From an uncultured Eggerthellaceae bacterium (GTDB taxonomy: Bacteria; Actinomycetota; Coriobacteriia; Coriobacteriales; Eggerthellaceae), in assembly GCA_934670115.1 (NCBI GenBank), contig CAKUOV010000001.1:62001-126000 (forward strand): 64,000 nt of DNA. The letters are read 5' to 3'. The first letter of the stretch is position 1. Each line of letters opens with the position of its first letter. The notes beneath the pieces are model-generated. The model was not told the origin of the DNA, did not search any database, and saw only the letters and a list, made by a program, of their open reading frames with translations. Made by a program: the position numbers and the translations under genes. This document shows, piece by piece, positions 31,504 to 39,892 of this stretch.

Positions 31504-33858
31504 TTACTCCTCCTCGTCGTGACCCAGCGGGTTTGCCATGGTGTTGTGGTCGCCCTCTTCGCACTTATAAAGACGACAAAGAACCGTCTTATAATTGGAG
31601 CCAAAACCAGAACGACCGGGATCATACGCAAGCAGCTGGTTGATGTTGTAGTCATACATGCCCGAATAGCCACCCTCTTCGTAGCCTTCTTTCTCGGGCA
31701 TCCACCAACCGTGATCGGTTGCGACGTAGCGAGCATCCAAGCCTTCGTTGAAAATCAAACGACGCTTTGCGCGACCGCGATGATTCTCGACCCAAACCCA
31801 ATCGCCTTCAGAAAGACCAAGATTTGCTGCGGTTTGCGGATTGATTTCCAGACCCGGATCGGGGCGCAAGGCGCGCAAGCGCGGAACCTGACGATGCTCG
31901 GAATGGAACAGCGACCAGTTGCGAGCACCCGTGGTCAAAATCAGCGGATACTCCTTATACATATCGGGGTCGGCAATAGGACCAGGAGAAGGCTCATCGA
32001 AAGACGGAATGCATTCGATGCCAATCTGGTTGAAGTACGTCGACCAAAGCTCAATACGACCCGTAGCGGTTTCAAAACCAGGCTTTCCATCGTGACGCAG
32101 CAAGCCCTTCTCATACTTCTTGTACTCAAAGTCCAAATACGTAGGAGCATTCTCGCGCAATTCCTCGAAGGACATATCCATGCCCTCAAGAATATGAGAG
32201 AACATTTCTTCTTCAGTCTTCCACGGGTAGAATTCAGGGCAAATGCGCCAACCAATTTCCATGTTGATGACCATGTCTGACTTGGCTTCGCCCACCTGGA
32301 TAGCCTTGTTGATGGTCTCACCACGCTGCACGCCGTCGCCAATACGAATACCATTGCGCTCGGCAAAAGTGCACGCAGGCAGGAACACATCGGCCAAAGC
32401 CTGAACAGTGGGGGTCATGAACATATCAACCGAAACGATGAACTCCAGATTGTTCAAAGCATGATAGGTACGACGGCTATCAGGCGAAGAGTTGATCAGC
32501 GGATTCGTGGTCTGCATCCAGGCTGCTTTCAGCGGATACGGATTGCCGTTTTCATCCAAACCGGTTTCCAGGCAGTTGATTACCACGTCGGTCGAAGCAT
32601 TCTTGAAGCCGTAACGGTACAGCGGGTACTTATGAATGCCCAAACGCTTTTCTTTCTGCTCATCGGAAAGGTTCTCGCCACCCCAACCAGCATAGTAAGG
32701 AAGAATAGACGGAGGAGCAATCATTCCGCCGGGCTTATCAACATTTCCCGTAATCTGGAACAGGGCAGAAAGGGCCTGGCATGCAGGAACAGCTTCCTTG
32801 GACATGTCAACAGCAACGCCCCACTGAAGAATCATGCCATCGGCGTTAGCCATCATGCGAGCAGCCTGAACAATATCCTCGGCGTCTACCCAGCAAATCT
32901 CAGCAGTTTTCTCGGGCGTGTAAGGAGCAACCGCCTGAGCCAAAGCCTCAAAACCATAGCACCAGCAGTCGACAAATTCCTTGTCGTAGATTTCCTCTTC
33001 GATCATAACATGCAGGATACCCATAGCCAAAGCGGCATCGGTACCAGGACGCAACGGCAGGAAAATTTCCGCCTTAGCGCCAAGCCACGTCATCTTAGGA
33101 TCAACAGAGATAACCTTGGAACCCATCTTCATGCAGTCAACAACCCAGTGACCATACAAGCCGTCGGAGTTGGAAACAACAGGATTGTTGCCCCACAGAA
33201 CAATGCACTCAGGAAGCTTCCAACGAGGATCTTCGTAGCGCTTAGTGAACTGAGACGAATAGTCGCCCACCCAGAATGAACCAGAGGTGCACATAGAAGA
33301 AGCAATGCGCGGAACAAAGCAAGCGCAGCCAGAAAGACCGAAAACAACATTAGGGCTACCGAAAGACCAGGCCAGATGCGAAATCCAAGGAGCAATGTCG
33401 CGACCGGTTCCTTTATAGAACAAAACGGACTCGGCGCCAAATTCCTTCTTGTAAGCCAGGAATTTATCGGCAATAAGGTCATAAGCCTCATCCCAGGTAA
33501 TACGGGTCCAGGCATCTTTGCCGCGATCCTTGGGATCGCGCTTCATGGGGTAAACAACGCGAGACTCGTTATAGGTGGTCTCCATCAAATCCAAGCAACG
33601 GACGCAAAGACGACCCTCGTTGAAGGGATTCTCGGGATCACCTTCGACTTTAACAAGGTTGCCTTCCTTGTCGGTGTACAACAGCAAGCCACAACCCAAA
33701 TGACATCCGGGACCAGACCAAGCAGAACCTCGGGTTACGGTATACTCACCCTCTTGGTAGCGCCACGGCTTCTCGTGAGTCACGTACTCGTACTTGTCGG
33801 GACGGCCAATCTTTTCGCCTTCCGCACGCTCGTGCGATACGTCTTTGAACTCAGCCAT
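31504..33858 (-). CDS. Molybdopterin oxidoreductase 2, catechol dehydroxylase/transhydroxylase-like
   Basis: A 784-aa bis-MGD catalytic subunit, homologous to but clearly distinct from molybdoenzyme 1. Visible: cysteines C52, C56, C85 and C88 (GPGCHLGCG, GRLCVRC), FYKGTGRD, WGNNPVVSNSDG with ISVDPKMTWLG, GTDAALAMG, GNVDKPGGM, FLPACTFAERNG and the C-terminal TTGARNWSLFHSEHRQ. The canonical first Fe-S cysteine is replaced by glycine (G49). It has no Tat signal, so it is cytoplasmic. GAGAGGAG precedes the ATG. It is divergent from a small membrane gene and a DASS carrier, which may supply its substrate. I cannot name the substrate. Confidence 0.9.
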   Translation of the reverse strand: MAEFKDVSHERAEGEKIGRPDKYEYVTHEKPWRYQEGEYTVTRGSAWSGPGCHLGCGLLLYTDKEGNLVKVEGDPENPFNEGRLCVRCLDLMETTYNESRVVYPMKRDPKDRGKDAWTRITWDEAYDLIADKFLAYKKEFGAESVLFYKGTGRDIAPWISHLAWSFGSPNVVFGLSGCACFVPRIASSMCTSGSFWVGDYSSQFTKRYEDPRWKLPECIVLWGNNPVVSNSDGLYGHWVVDCMKMGSKVISVDPKMTWLGAKAEIFLPLRPGTDAALAMGILHVMIEEEIYDKEFVDCWCYGFEALAQAVAPYTPEKTAEICWVDAEDIVQAARMMANADGMILQWGVAVDMSKEAVPACQALSALFQITGNVDKPGGMIAPPSILPYYAGWGGENLSDEQKEKRLGIHKYPLYRYGFKNASTDVVINCLETGLDENGNPYPLKAAWMQTTNPLINSSPDSRRTYHALNNLEFIVSVDMFMTPTVQALADVFLPACTFAERNGIRIGDGVQRGETINKAIQVGEAKSDMVINMEIGWRICPEFYPWKTEEEMFSHILEGMDMSFEELRENAPTYLDFEYKKYEKGLLRHDGKPGFETATGRIELWSTYFNQIGIECIPSFDEPSPGPIADPDMYKEYPLILTTGARNWSLFHSEHRQVPRLRALRPDPGLEINPQTAANLGLSEGDWVWVENHRGRAKRRLIFNEGLDARYVATDHGWWMPEKEGYEEGGYSGMYDYNINQLLAYDPGRSGFGSNYKTVLCRLYKCEEGDHNTMANPLGHDEEE

Positions 33859-34155
33859 TCTTCACTCCTCTCATACTTTCGTCTTATTCGCTGCAAAAAA
33901 ACGAACTTCTCTCTTTCATCGACGCCTCAAAACAAGTAGCCAACTAACAAGCGGCCACATTGCTTGAAGCAAATCGCTTGGCATCAATATTAAAAAGATT
34001 GGCAGACGCGTGGCATTTCGGTATTGGAAAGAAAGACCCCATTAAGGAAATGCCCCGCAGAACCGCAACAACGTACTATGTGACCTGCGAGAGGCAGGAA
34101 GCCCATCAAGGCATTCGAAACACTCTCTTATACGCAGGGGATTCTAGGGGGAATC

Positions 34156-34434
34156 ATGGATCAAGCTCTGGTTACTGCTTTATGTGGCGCAATTCTTGCG
34201 GGCGCTATCTTTCTTAGCCATTTGCGCCGGAAGAAAAACGGCGAACAGAACGAGCCGTCTAGACCTACCGTAAAAGAAACCATGCGCGAAGTCTCCGAAT
34301 ACTTCGGAATCGACGCGCAGCCCCGCGACAGCGTTTCGAAGGCCCTGGATTTGGCACCGCTTCAAATGGCTTCAACGCTTACCAAACAAAACGAGCCATC
34401 GCGCATCAAAAAGAGCAAGAAGAGGAGGAGGTAG
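34156..34434 (+). CDS. Small single-pass membrane protein (92 aa)
   Basis: A 92-residue protein with one N-terminal membrane helix (ALVTALCGAILAGAIFLSHL) followed by a basic cytoplasmic tail. A conserved-looking segment TVKETMREVSEYFGIDA is followed by KKSKKRRR at the end. AGGGGGAATC precedes the ATG. It lies 67 bp upstream of the second DASS carrier in the same direction, so it may be an accessory or tethering subunit of that transporter. I know no family for it. Confidence 0.7.
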   Translation: MDQALVTALCGAILAGAIFLSHLRRKKNGEQNEPSRPTVKETMREVSEYFGIDAQPRDSVSKALDLAPLQMASTLTKQNEPSRIKKSKKRRR

Positions 34435-34501
34435 CAAAACTGGTTGTTTTGCAAGCAAGCACGATTAACGTATTCGTTCGACCGTAAAAAGGAGGAGACT
34501 T

Positions 34502-35926
34502 ATGTCTACCGAAAAAGCTAAGACACCGATAAAAAAATACATCGGTCTTGTCTTAGGCATTATCTGCCTGATCGCATGCACGATGATTCCTGGCAGCGAA
34601 GAGCTCACTCATGAGGGTCTGACCTCTATTGGCATTTTGGTAATGTGCATCGTTTTCTGGATGTGCGATGTGCTTCCCGTGGGTGTCACCGGCTTGCTGG
34701 GCGCTATCCTGTTGGCTGTCTTGGGAGTTGTACCCAAATTTGCCGACGCCTGGAGCGGTTTTGTCTCCGCCACCCCGTGGTTCATTTTCGGCATCTTCGT
34801 TATGACCGTTATTATGACGAAAAGCTTGCTGGGTACGCGCCTTGTTCAAGCCTTGGTTGGCTTGGCGGGTACCAAACCTAAGTCTATTGTTTTGGCCTAC
34901 ATGATTGCTACTGCTATCGTATCTATGTTCATGACCGATACGGGCGCCGTTGCTGTTGGCATGGCCCTGGCTTTGCCGTTCCTGCGCGGCATCAACGCAA
35001 AAGAAACCCATCCCAACCTGGGCCGCTGCTTGGCCCTGGGCATTGCTTTCGCAGCTATTCTGGGTGGCTTCATCACGCCGTTCGGTCACTCACTTAACAT
35101 TTTGTGCTCTGGCCTTTTGACCAGCACTTATGGACTGACCATCGATTTCTTCCAGTGGTTTGTTCCCGGTTTGATCATCGCTATCATTCTGGTGCCGTTC
35201 TGCTGGATTGTTATCTGCAAAGTATTCCCTCCCGAAGAGCTCTCTGAAGAAGAAGCGGCCCTGGTAAAGGGCACGGGCGAAAAGACCCCCATGACCACCA
35301 AAGACATCCTGTCTTTGATTTACATGATTGTTTTGGTCGCCGGCTTCATTGCTGGTACGTGGGTTCCTGTTCTGTCCAACGTTAATGTTGTCATGATCAT
35401 GCTGGCCGTTGCCTTCATCCCTGGCTTGGAGCTTGTTACCTGGAAAGACTTCCAAGACACCGTTGGCTGGGGCGTTGTTTTGATGGTTGCAGGCGTTATG
35501 TCCATTGCAGGCGCTTGCGCTTCAACTGGCGCCGCCGCGTTCCTGGTTAACTCCCTGCTGTCAACGGGTGTCATGAATCTGCCCGTCTTAGCTGGTTTGC
35601 TGGTGTTCACCGCTTTGGCCTACATCGTGCACACCTTTGTTCCTGCAGCTCCCGCCCTGTGCGCGCTGTTCGTTCCCGCCGTTATGGGTTATCTGGTTGC
35701 CGCAGGTGCCTCGCCTGCTATGTTTGCCATGCTTATGGGTTCCATCACTGCAGGTTCTTTCCTGCTGCCGCTGAGCCCTCCCATGCTTGTTTCGTTCGCC
35801 GAGGGTTATTACTCCTCCGCTGAACTGACGAAAGCTGGCTGGCTGTGCTCTATTGCTTACGTTATTGTTGAAGTTCTTGTTGTTTACTTCGTTGGCGGCG
35901 CCATGGGCCTACCCCTGGTTGCATAA
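34502..35926 (+). CDS. DASS (SLC13/CitT) family anion symporter 2
   Basis: A 474-aa paralogue of the carrier at 28301-29725, of equal length. Family blocks: EGLTSIGILVMCIVFWMCDVLPVGVTGLLGAILLAVLG, FMTDTGAVAVGMALALPFLRGI, GGFITPFGHSLNILC and LPLSPPMLVSFAEGYY. A strong AAAAAGGAGGAG site precedes the ATG. Codon choice is conspicuously T-rich (GTT, GCT, TTG) compared with flanking housekeeping genes, suggesting high expression or foreign origin. It is divergent from molybdoenzyme 2 and followed by a terminator and a LysR gene. Probable substrates are carboxylates. Confidence 0.9.
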   Translation: MSTEKAKTPIKKYIGLVLGIICLIACTMIPGSEELTHEGLTSIGILVMCIVFWMCDVLPVGVTGLLGAILLAVLGVVPKFADAWSGFVSATPWFIFGIFVMTVIMTKSLLGTRLVQALVGLAGTKPKSIVLAYMIATAIVSMFMTDTGAVAVGMALALPFLRGINAKETHPNLGRCLALGIAFAAILGGFITPFGHSLNILCSGLLTSTYGLTIDFFQWFVPGLIIAIILVPFCWIVICKVFPPEELSEEEAALVKGTGEKTPMTTKDILSLIYMIVLVAGFIAGTWVPVLSNVNVVMIMLAVAFIPGLELVTWKDFQDTVGWGVVLMVAGVMSIAGACASTGAAAFLVNSLLSTGVMNLPVLAGLLVFTALAYIVHTFVPAAPALCALFVPAVMGYLVAAGASPAMFAMLMGSITAGSFLLPLSPPMLVSFAEGYYSSAELTKAGWLCSIAYVIVEVLVVYFVGGAMGLPLVA

Positions 35927-35954
35927 AGCCTCATCGACTCATCTGGCTCTTTTA

Positions 35955-35983
35955 ACCTCCTCCCTTACGGGGGAGGTTTTTCT
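35955..35983 (+). terminator. Terminator after DASS carrier 2
   Basis: ACCTCC...GGAGGT stem with extra G-C pairs around TTAC, followed by TTTTTCTTT. Confidence 0.88.
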
Positions 35984-36131
35984 TTATCGAAATCCGTATC
36001 GCAATCCGTACTCTTCGACAAGCAAAACTCTTTAGTAATTCCTCGTCGAAATGGCGTCCGATAGGAAAAACGGTGTATCTTGTGTACAGACATTAACGAT
36101 GATACAGGGATTTCATGCCAAAGGGGGAACC

Positions 36132-37046
36132 ATGAATATCGACCATCTGCGTGAGTTTAGCTTCTTGGCTGATTCGCTGAACTTCAGCGCAACGGCAAAA
36201 CACTTCTTTTTAAGCCAATCGGTGCTAAGCAAACATATAGCAGCAATGGAAGACGAGCTTCATACCAAGCTGTTTGAACGAAACTCCCACAAGGTAAGCC
36301 TTACCGAACAAGGTAAAATATTTCAAAAGGATGCCGAATACATCGTGAGGCGATACGAGAATGCGGTAACGCATCTGCGCTGCATCGAGGAAGGCTACTC
36401 CGCGAACGTTGACATATGTTATCTCCGCGGAGTGTCACGACCCTTCTTGCACAAATTTCTTTCTGAAATGCGCAAACGTGCCCCCGAAGTACACGTCAAT
36501 CTACGTTGTTGCGAGTTTTGGGAGATTAGACTCTCCCTTGGTTCGCGTAATCCCGACCTGATATTTAGCATGGATTTCTTTCCCGAAGCCCCTGAAGCAT
36601 ACCGCGTGGAGCCACTTTATACAGATCAATTCGACGTAATAATGAGACCAGACCACCCTATACATAACCAACTTGTAGACGGATGCATCAATACCGAAGT
36701 TCTCAGGGATAAACTTATTCTGCTACCCGATGAAGCGTCATATGGAAATATGGCAACATTTGTCAGAGATTTCCTTCCCGAAAACCTTCCTGAAAAGAAT
36801 CTCGATTTCTACCCAGATGTAGACACTGCCATGCTGCGCGTACATTCCAATGATCGAATAGGCTTCTCGTCAGAACACAACATACCGCTTTACCAAGACT
36901 TGGTTGACTTTGTACCCTTAGCGGATGTTGACACTTCATATAAAGTGAGCGCGTTTATTTCAAAAGACCAAAAACGACCCGAACTACAAACCTGCGGCGA
37001 AATCATCGAAGAACTGCAACGCTATATGAAAAACCATCATTGGTGA
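36132..37046 (+). CDS. LysR-family transcriptional regulator
   Basis: A 304-aa LysR-type regulator. The N-terminal winged helix is clear (MNIDHLREFSFLADSLNFSATAKHFFLSQSVLSKHIAAMEDELHTKLFER), followed by a substrate-binding domain (about 90-300). The ATG at 36132 has AAAGGGGGAA upstream. It is downstream of, and in the same direction as, DASS carrier 2 but separated by a terminator, so it is transcribed independently. It probably senses a substrate of the molybdoenzyme-2 region and activates that region; this is inferred from position only. Confidence 0.88.
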   Translation: MNIDHLREFSFLADSLNFSATAKHFFLSQSVLSKHIAAMEDELHTKLFERNSHKVSLTEQGKIFQKDAEYIVRRYENAVTHLRCIEEGYSANVDICYLRGVSRPFLHKFLSEMRKRAPEVHVNLRCCEFWEIRLSLGSRNPDLIFSMDFFPEAPEAYRVEPLYTDQFDVIMRPDHPIHNQLVDGCINTEVLRDKLILLPDEASYGNMATFVRDFLPENLPEKNLDFYPDVDTAMLRVHSNDRIGFSSEHNIPLYQDLVDFVPLADVDTSYKVSAFISKDQKRPELQTCGEIIEELQRYMKNHHW

Positions 37047-37049
37047 TAC

Positions 37050-37085
37050 AAAAATGCTCAGTTCGCAACGAGCTGAGCATTTTTG
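37050..37085 (+). terminator. Terminator of the LysR gene
   Basis: AAAAATGCTCAG and CTGAGCATTTTT arms with a 12-nt loop, directly after the stop codon; AT ends make it work on either strand. Confidence 0.88.
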
Positions 37086-37295
37086 GAGGGGGGAGACGAA
37101 AGGCGAAGAGGAATGAAACAAACATGCTTCGCTGACTTCGTTATGGATATCATAGCAGCTATCCAGCTGCTTTTCGTATCACCCTTGGAATAAGGCACCC
37201 CGAAAAGGAATAGTCGAAAACCGCAGGTCATTGCAGGTTGCTCCTCGAAAATTAGCGATGCGAAATCGGTGATAACTACTGGCAAGAAAAAACCT

Positions 37296-37324
37296 TTGCA
37301 ACAGCGCATCAAACCCGCTATACT
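37296..37324 (+). promoter_or_regulatory. Promoter of a candidate small RNA
   Basis: TTGCAA (37296-37301), 17-bp spacer, TATACT (37319-37324). This is a near-consensus housekeeping promoter with no protein gene after it. Confidence 0.7.
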
Positions 37325-37330
37325 AGGTAA

Positions 37331-37446
37331 TGTTGATTTTTGATTTCTGAGCTTCGGGAAAGCTCAAACTTCGCTTTTGGAGGGGACGGAGTTTTGATCT
37401 TTTCCGACTGAGAATAGCCGCGCCTTCGGGCGCGGTTTTTATTTTC
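37331..37446 (+). ncRNA. Candidate orphan small RNA (about 115 nt)
   Basis: A promoter at 37296-37324 would start a transcript near 37331. It contains a small hairpin (GAGCTTCGGGAAAGCTC), a single-stranded purine-rich stretch (GGAGGGGACGGAG) and a textbook terminator (CCGCGCC-TTC-GGGCGCGG then TTTTTATTTT, 37417-37446). No start codon with a useful frame is present. It does not match 6S, tmRNA, RNase P or a riboswitch I recognise. The purine-rich loop could pair with ribosome-binding regions or with the anti-Shine-Dalgarno end of 16S rRNA; that is speculation. Confidence 0.6.
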
Positions 37447-37595
37447 CGGAACTTTTTGCTCACGGCACCGCACCGCCACGCCGACCCATGCCCGCCAAAC
37501 CCGTGGCTCCATCTTCACCGCTCCACATCACGCGCCTGCCTTCCTCGGGCTGAAGCCAACACGCTCCAGCCCGCACATGACCACGCGGTCAGCGG

Positions 37596-37619
37596 CTTCG
37601 ACTTGCGAGCGGGCTTGCA
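37596..37619. repeat. 24-bp direct repeat, left copy
   Basis: CTTCGACTTGCGAGCGGGCT plus TGCA; 22 of 24 bases match 39499-39522. The two copies bracket the TetR-DUF5692 cassette. The 250 bp around this copy (37447-37750) is C-rich and holds no gene that I can support. Confidence 0.75.
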
Positions 37620-37764
37620 CGCCCCTAGCTCCCCACCCTGACACACCGTCAACCGCACCCACACGCTTATTACCTTAAAGCAGCATCCATTCCCCAGTAA
37701 AAAACCAGGAAAATGCAATACCAACGCCTGCAAACCAAGATTGACGAATCCGCACATCTGTTCA

Positions 37765-37794
37765 TTGACGCAGTGTCAACATCCTCTGTATGAT
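37765..37794 (+). promoter_or_regulatory. Promoter with overlapping operator for the TetR gene
   Basis: -35 TTGACG (37765-37770), 18-bp spacer, -10 TATGAT (37789-37794). The palindrome TTGAC-GCAGT-GTCAA (37765-37779) covers the -35 box and is a likely autoregulatory TetR operator. Confidence 0.7.
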
Positions 37795-37838
37795 GCAGAA
37801 AACGCAGACAGAAGCGCGAAAACAGCAGGGGGCAAATC

Positions 37839-38411
37839 ATGAGCGATACACGAAAGCAAGAAATCATCGAGGCCGCTCGTACGCTCTACGAGAAAAAGGG
37901 CCACGCTCACACGTCGGTAAAAGACATCACCGACGAATGCGGCATTGCGCGCTCGCTGTTTTACCACTACTTCCCCGACAAGCACGCCGTTACGTCGGCG
38001 GTACTCGATGATTACATTGCCGACTACATTGAGTCGCTTCGCATGTGGAACGCCGAACGCGAAGTCGGCAACATCGAGCACGCCCTTGACGGCGTTGTGA
38101 AAGTGCTGCGTATGGGCGTATTCGAGGGCTCATCGTTTCGTCGATCGCTTGACACCAGCGAAAACGCTGCGCTCTATCTTGAGTTTGTCAATCGCGTGGC
38201 CGACCAAACCACCAGCTACATCATTGACACCACCGTGCGTGATTACGCGAAACTGCACGACATAAAAATCGAACACATCTACGAAACATTCTACATGCTG
38301 ATTTTGGGCCTGTGCGGCTATATTCGAACACACCGTAACGTGCCCGATGAGGTACTAAAAAGCCTGATAGCGCAAACGCTTCACATGGAACGGCTAAGCG
38401 AGCTGCCTTAG
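37839..38411 (+). CDS. TetR-family transcriptional regulator
   Basis: A 190-aa regulator with a well-conserved TetR DNA-binding domain: TRKQEIIEAARTLYEKKGHAHTSVKDITDECGIARSLFYHYFPDKHAV. The C-terminal part is helical and divergent. GGGGGCAAATC precedes the ATG. Its own promoter overlaps a palindrome suited to TetR binding. It lies 97 bp upstream of the DUF5692 membrane-protein gene and very likely controls it. The unit is flanked by 24-bp direct repeats. Confidence 0.92.
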   Translation: MSDTRKQEIIEAARTLYEKKGHAHTSVKDITDECGIARSLFYHYFPDKHAVTSAVLDDYIADYIESLRMWNAEREVGNIEHALDGVVKVLRMGVFEGSSFRRSLDTSENAALYLEFVNRVADQTTSYIIDTTVRDYAKLHDIKIEHIYETFYMLILGLCGYIRTHRNVPDEVLKSLIAQTLHMERLSELP

Positions 38412-38508
38412 CAGGGCGCGCTGTAAACACACCATTCAGACCGCGAAGTTGGCGCCGACAACGCGGCTTGCAAGGGGATAAGCAAAACAAAACAACAAGG
38501 AGGATGCC

Positions 38509-39495
38509 GTGTTATTTCAAGTATATGGCGACACTGCTTTTTACCAATGGATCGGCTGGGCGATTGTATTTCTGGCGCTGATCGGACTCAACGAAGTTGC
38601 CCGTAGGTCGAAAATCGGCGGCATCACCTGCTTCTTCGTGATTCCCGGCATTTTGACCGTGTACTTCATTGCCATTGCCATTGGCGCCGCTTCGGGCGCC
38701 GAGTGGGCGCTCAACAACCCCACACATCTCTACATGAACAGCTGGTTCCACTACGCGAAGCTCTACGCGGCAACCGCTGGATGCATTGGCTTCTTGATCT
38801 TGAAGTACCATTGGGGCCGCTTGGGTAAGGCCGACTGGTTCAAGTGCTTCCCGTTTGTCATTGTGGCCATCAACATCCTGATTGCCGTGGTCAGCGACTT
38901 TGAAAGCGCCATCCGCGCGTTCGGTACGACTTGGGTCTCTTCAGAAGGCGTGCTTCTATACGGCGGCATGCACAACGTATTTAACGGCATCGCCGGCATT
39001 CTGAACATTTTTGTCATGACCGGTTGGTGGGGCATTTACACGTCCAAGAAGAAGCACGACATGCTGTGGCCCGACATGACCTGGGTGTTTATTATCAGCT
39101 ACGACCTTTGGAACTTCTGCTACACGTACAACTGCCTGCCCACGCACTCTTGGTACTGCGGCCTGGCGCTGCTTTTGGCCCCAACCGTTGCCGGCTTGCT
39201 GTGGAACAAGGGCGGCTGGATTCAGAACCGCGCCTTCACCCTGAGCCTGTGGTGTATGTTCTGCCAGGTCGTGCCCATGTTTGCGAACGACTCCGTGTTT
39301 GCCGTGCAGTCCGTGAACAACCCCGATGTGAACCTGGTTATCTCGGTAATTGCCCTGATCGCGAACATCGCCGCCGTGAGCTACGTAATCTACCGCGCGA
39401 AGAAGCTGGGCGTGAACCCGTACAAGCACGAAGTGTTCGTAGGTACGAAGGATTACGAGAAGGCCATCGCTCGTCGCGAAGAGGCCGCCGAATAG
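38509..39495 (+). CDS. Polytopic membrane protein, DUF5692-like (328 aa)
   Basis: A 328-aa protein with about eight to nine predicted membrane helices rich in Trp, Tyr and Phe, ending in a charged tail (TKDYEKAIARREEAAE). It resembles the uncharacterised DUF5692 family of anaerobes (from memory). Possible functional residues are acidic and aromatic clusters such as SDFESAIRAFGTTW, GGMHNVFNGIAG and ISYDLWNFCYTYNCLPTHSWYCGLA. The start is GTG, with AAGGAGG 6 bases upstream. TetR control suggests a transporter or membrane enzyme responding to a small hydrophobic molecule; no function is established. Confidence 0.78.
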   Translation: MLFQVYGDTAFYQWIGWAIVFLALIGLNEVARRSKIGGITCFFVIPGILTVYFIAIAIGAASGAEWALNNPTHLYMNSWFHYAKLYAATAGCIGFLILKYHWGRLGKADWFKCFPFVIVAINILIAVVSDFESAIRAFGTTWVSSEGVLLYGGMHNVFNGIAGILNIFVMTGWWGIYTSKKKHDMLWPDMTWVFIISYDLWNFCYTYNCLPTHSWYCGLALLLAPTVAGLLWNKGGWIQNRAFTLSLWCMFCQVVPMFANDSVFAVQSVNNPDVNLVISVIALIANIAAVSYVIYRAKKLGVNPYKHEVFVGTKDYEKAIARREEAAE

Positions 39496-39498
39496 CGA

Positions 39499-39522
39499 CT
39501 TCGACTTACGAGCGGACTTGCA
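39499..39522. repeat. 24-bp direct repeat, right copy
   Basis: CTTCGACTTACGAGCGGACT plus TGCA, directly after the DUF5692 stop codon; matches 37596-37619 at 22 of 24 bases. The rest of 39523-39892 has an AGGCACTT/AAGTGCCT hairpin (39554-39581) and two terminators but no gene. Confidence 0.75.
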
Positions 39523-39669
39523 GTGCATTGCCCTGGCGCCGCGCCACATGAGCAGGCACTTTGCCGGCAAGCGAAGTGCCTGCGAGCAATCGCAATCGAC
39601 ATCGTGTCAGCAAACGATTGACCTGGTATGACGCCAAAACAAAACTAAATAAAGACGGTTTCCGTCCTA

Positions 39670-39707
39670 CAGACAGCGCCCTGGACCCCTCCCCGAGGCG
39701 CTGTCTG
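39670..39707 (+). terminator. Hairpin terminator after the DUF5692 gene
   Basis: Perfect 11-bp stem CAGACAGCGCC/GGCGCTGTCTG with a 16-nt loop, followed by CGTTTATTA. Confidence 0.7.
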
Positions 39708-39733
39708 CGTTTATTACGAAACCGGACAACGCG

Positions 39734-39771
39734 AAAAAGCGAGGGACAACAGAAGTCATCTCTCGCTTTTT
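39734..39771 (-). terminator. Bidirectional terminator between DUF5692 and recR
   Basis: AAAAAGCGAG and CTCGCTTTTT arms; the A and T ends allow termination on both strands, mainly for recR on the minus strand. Confidence 0.8.
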
Positions 39772-39892
39772 GATTGGAATTAATTTGAGTTGGAAGCTGG
39801 CAGATTCCCTGCGTTGATGCGATGATGGCGCGACCAGGGCAGCAGCCGCAACGGCGCGACCAAAGCGACCACACAATTACCGCAGTCCGGCG

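Noticed and set aside
37058..37312. 84-codon minus-strand frame after the LysR gene
   Set aside because: It starts inside the candidate sRNA promoter, ends in the LysR terminator and has no recognisable features.
37331..37446. 6S RNA, tmRNA or a known riboswitch
   Set aside because: Too short for 6S or tmRNA, no tag-peptide frame, and no protein gene follows in cis; the folds do not match classes I can recall.
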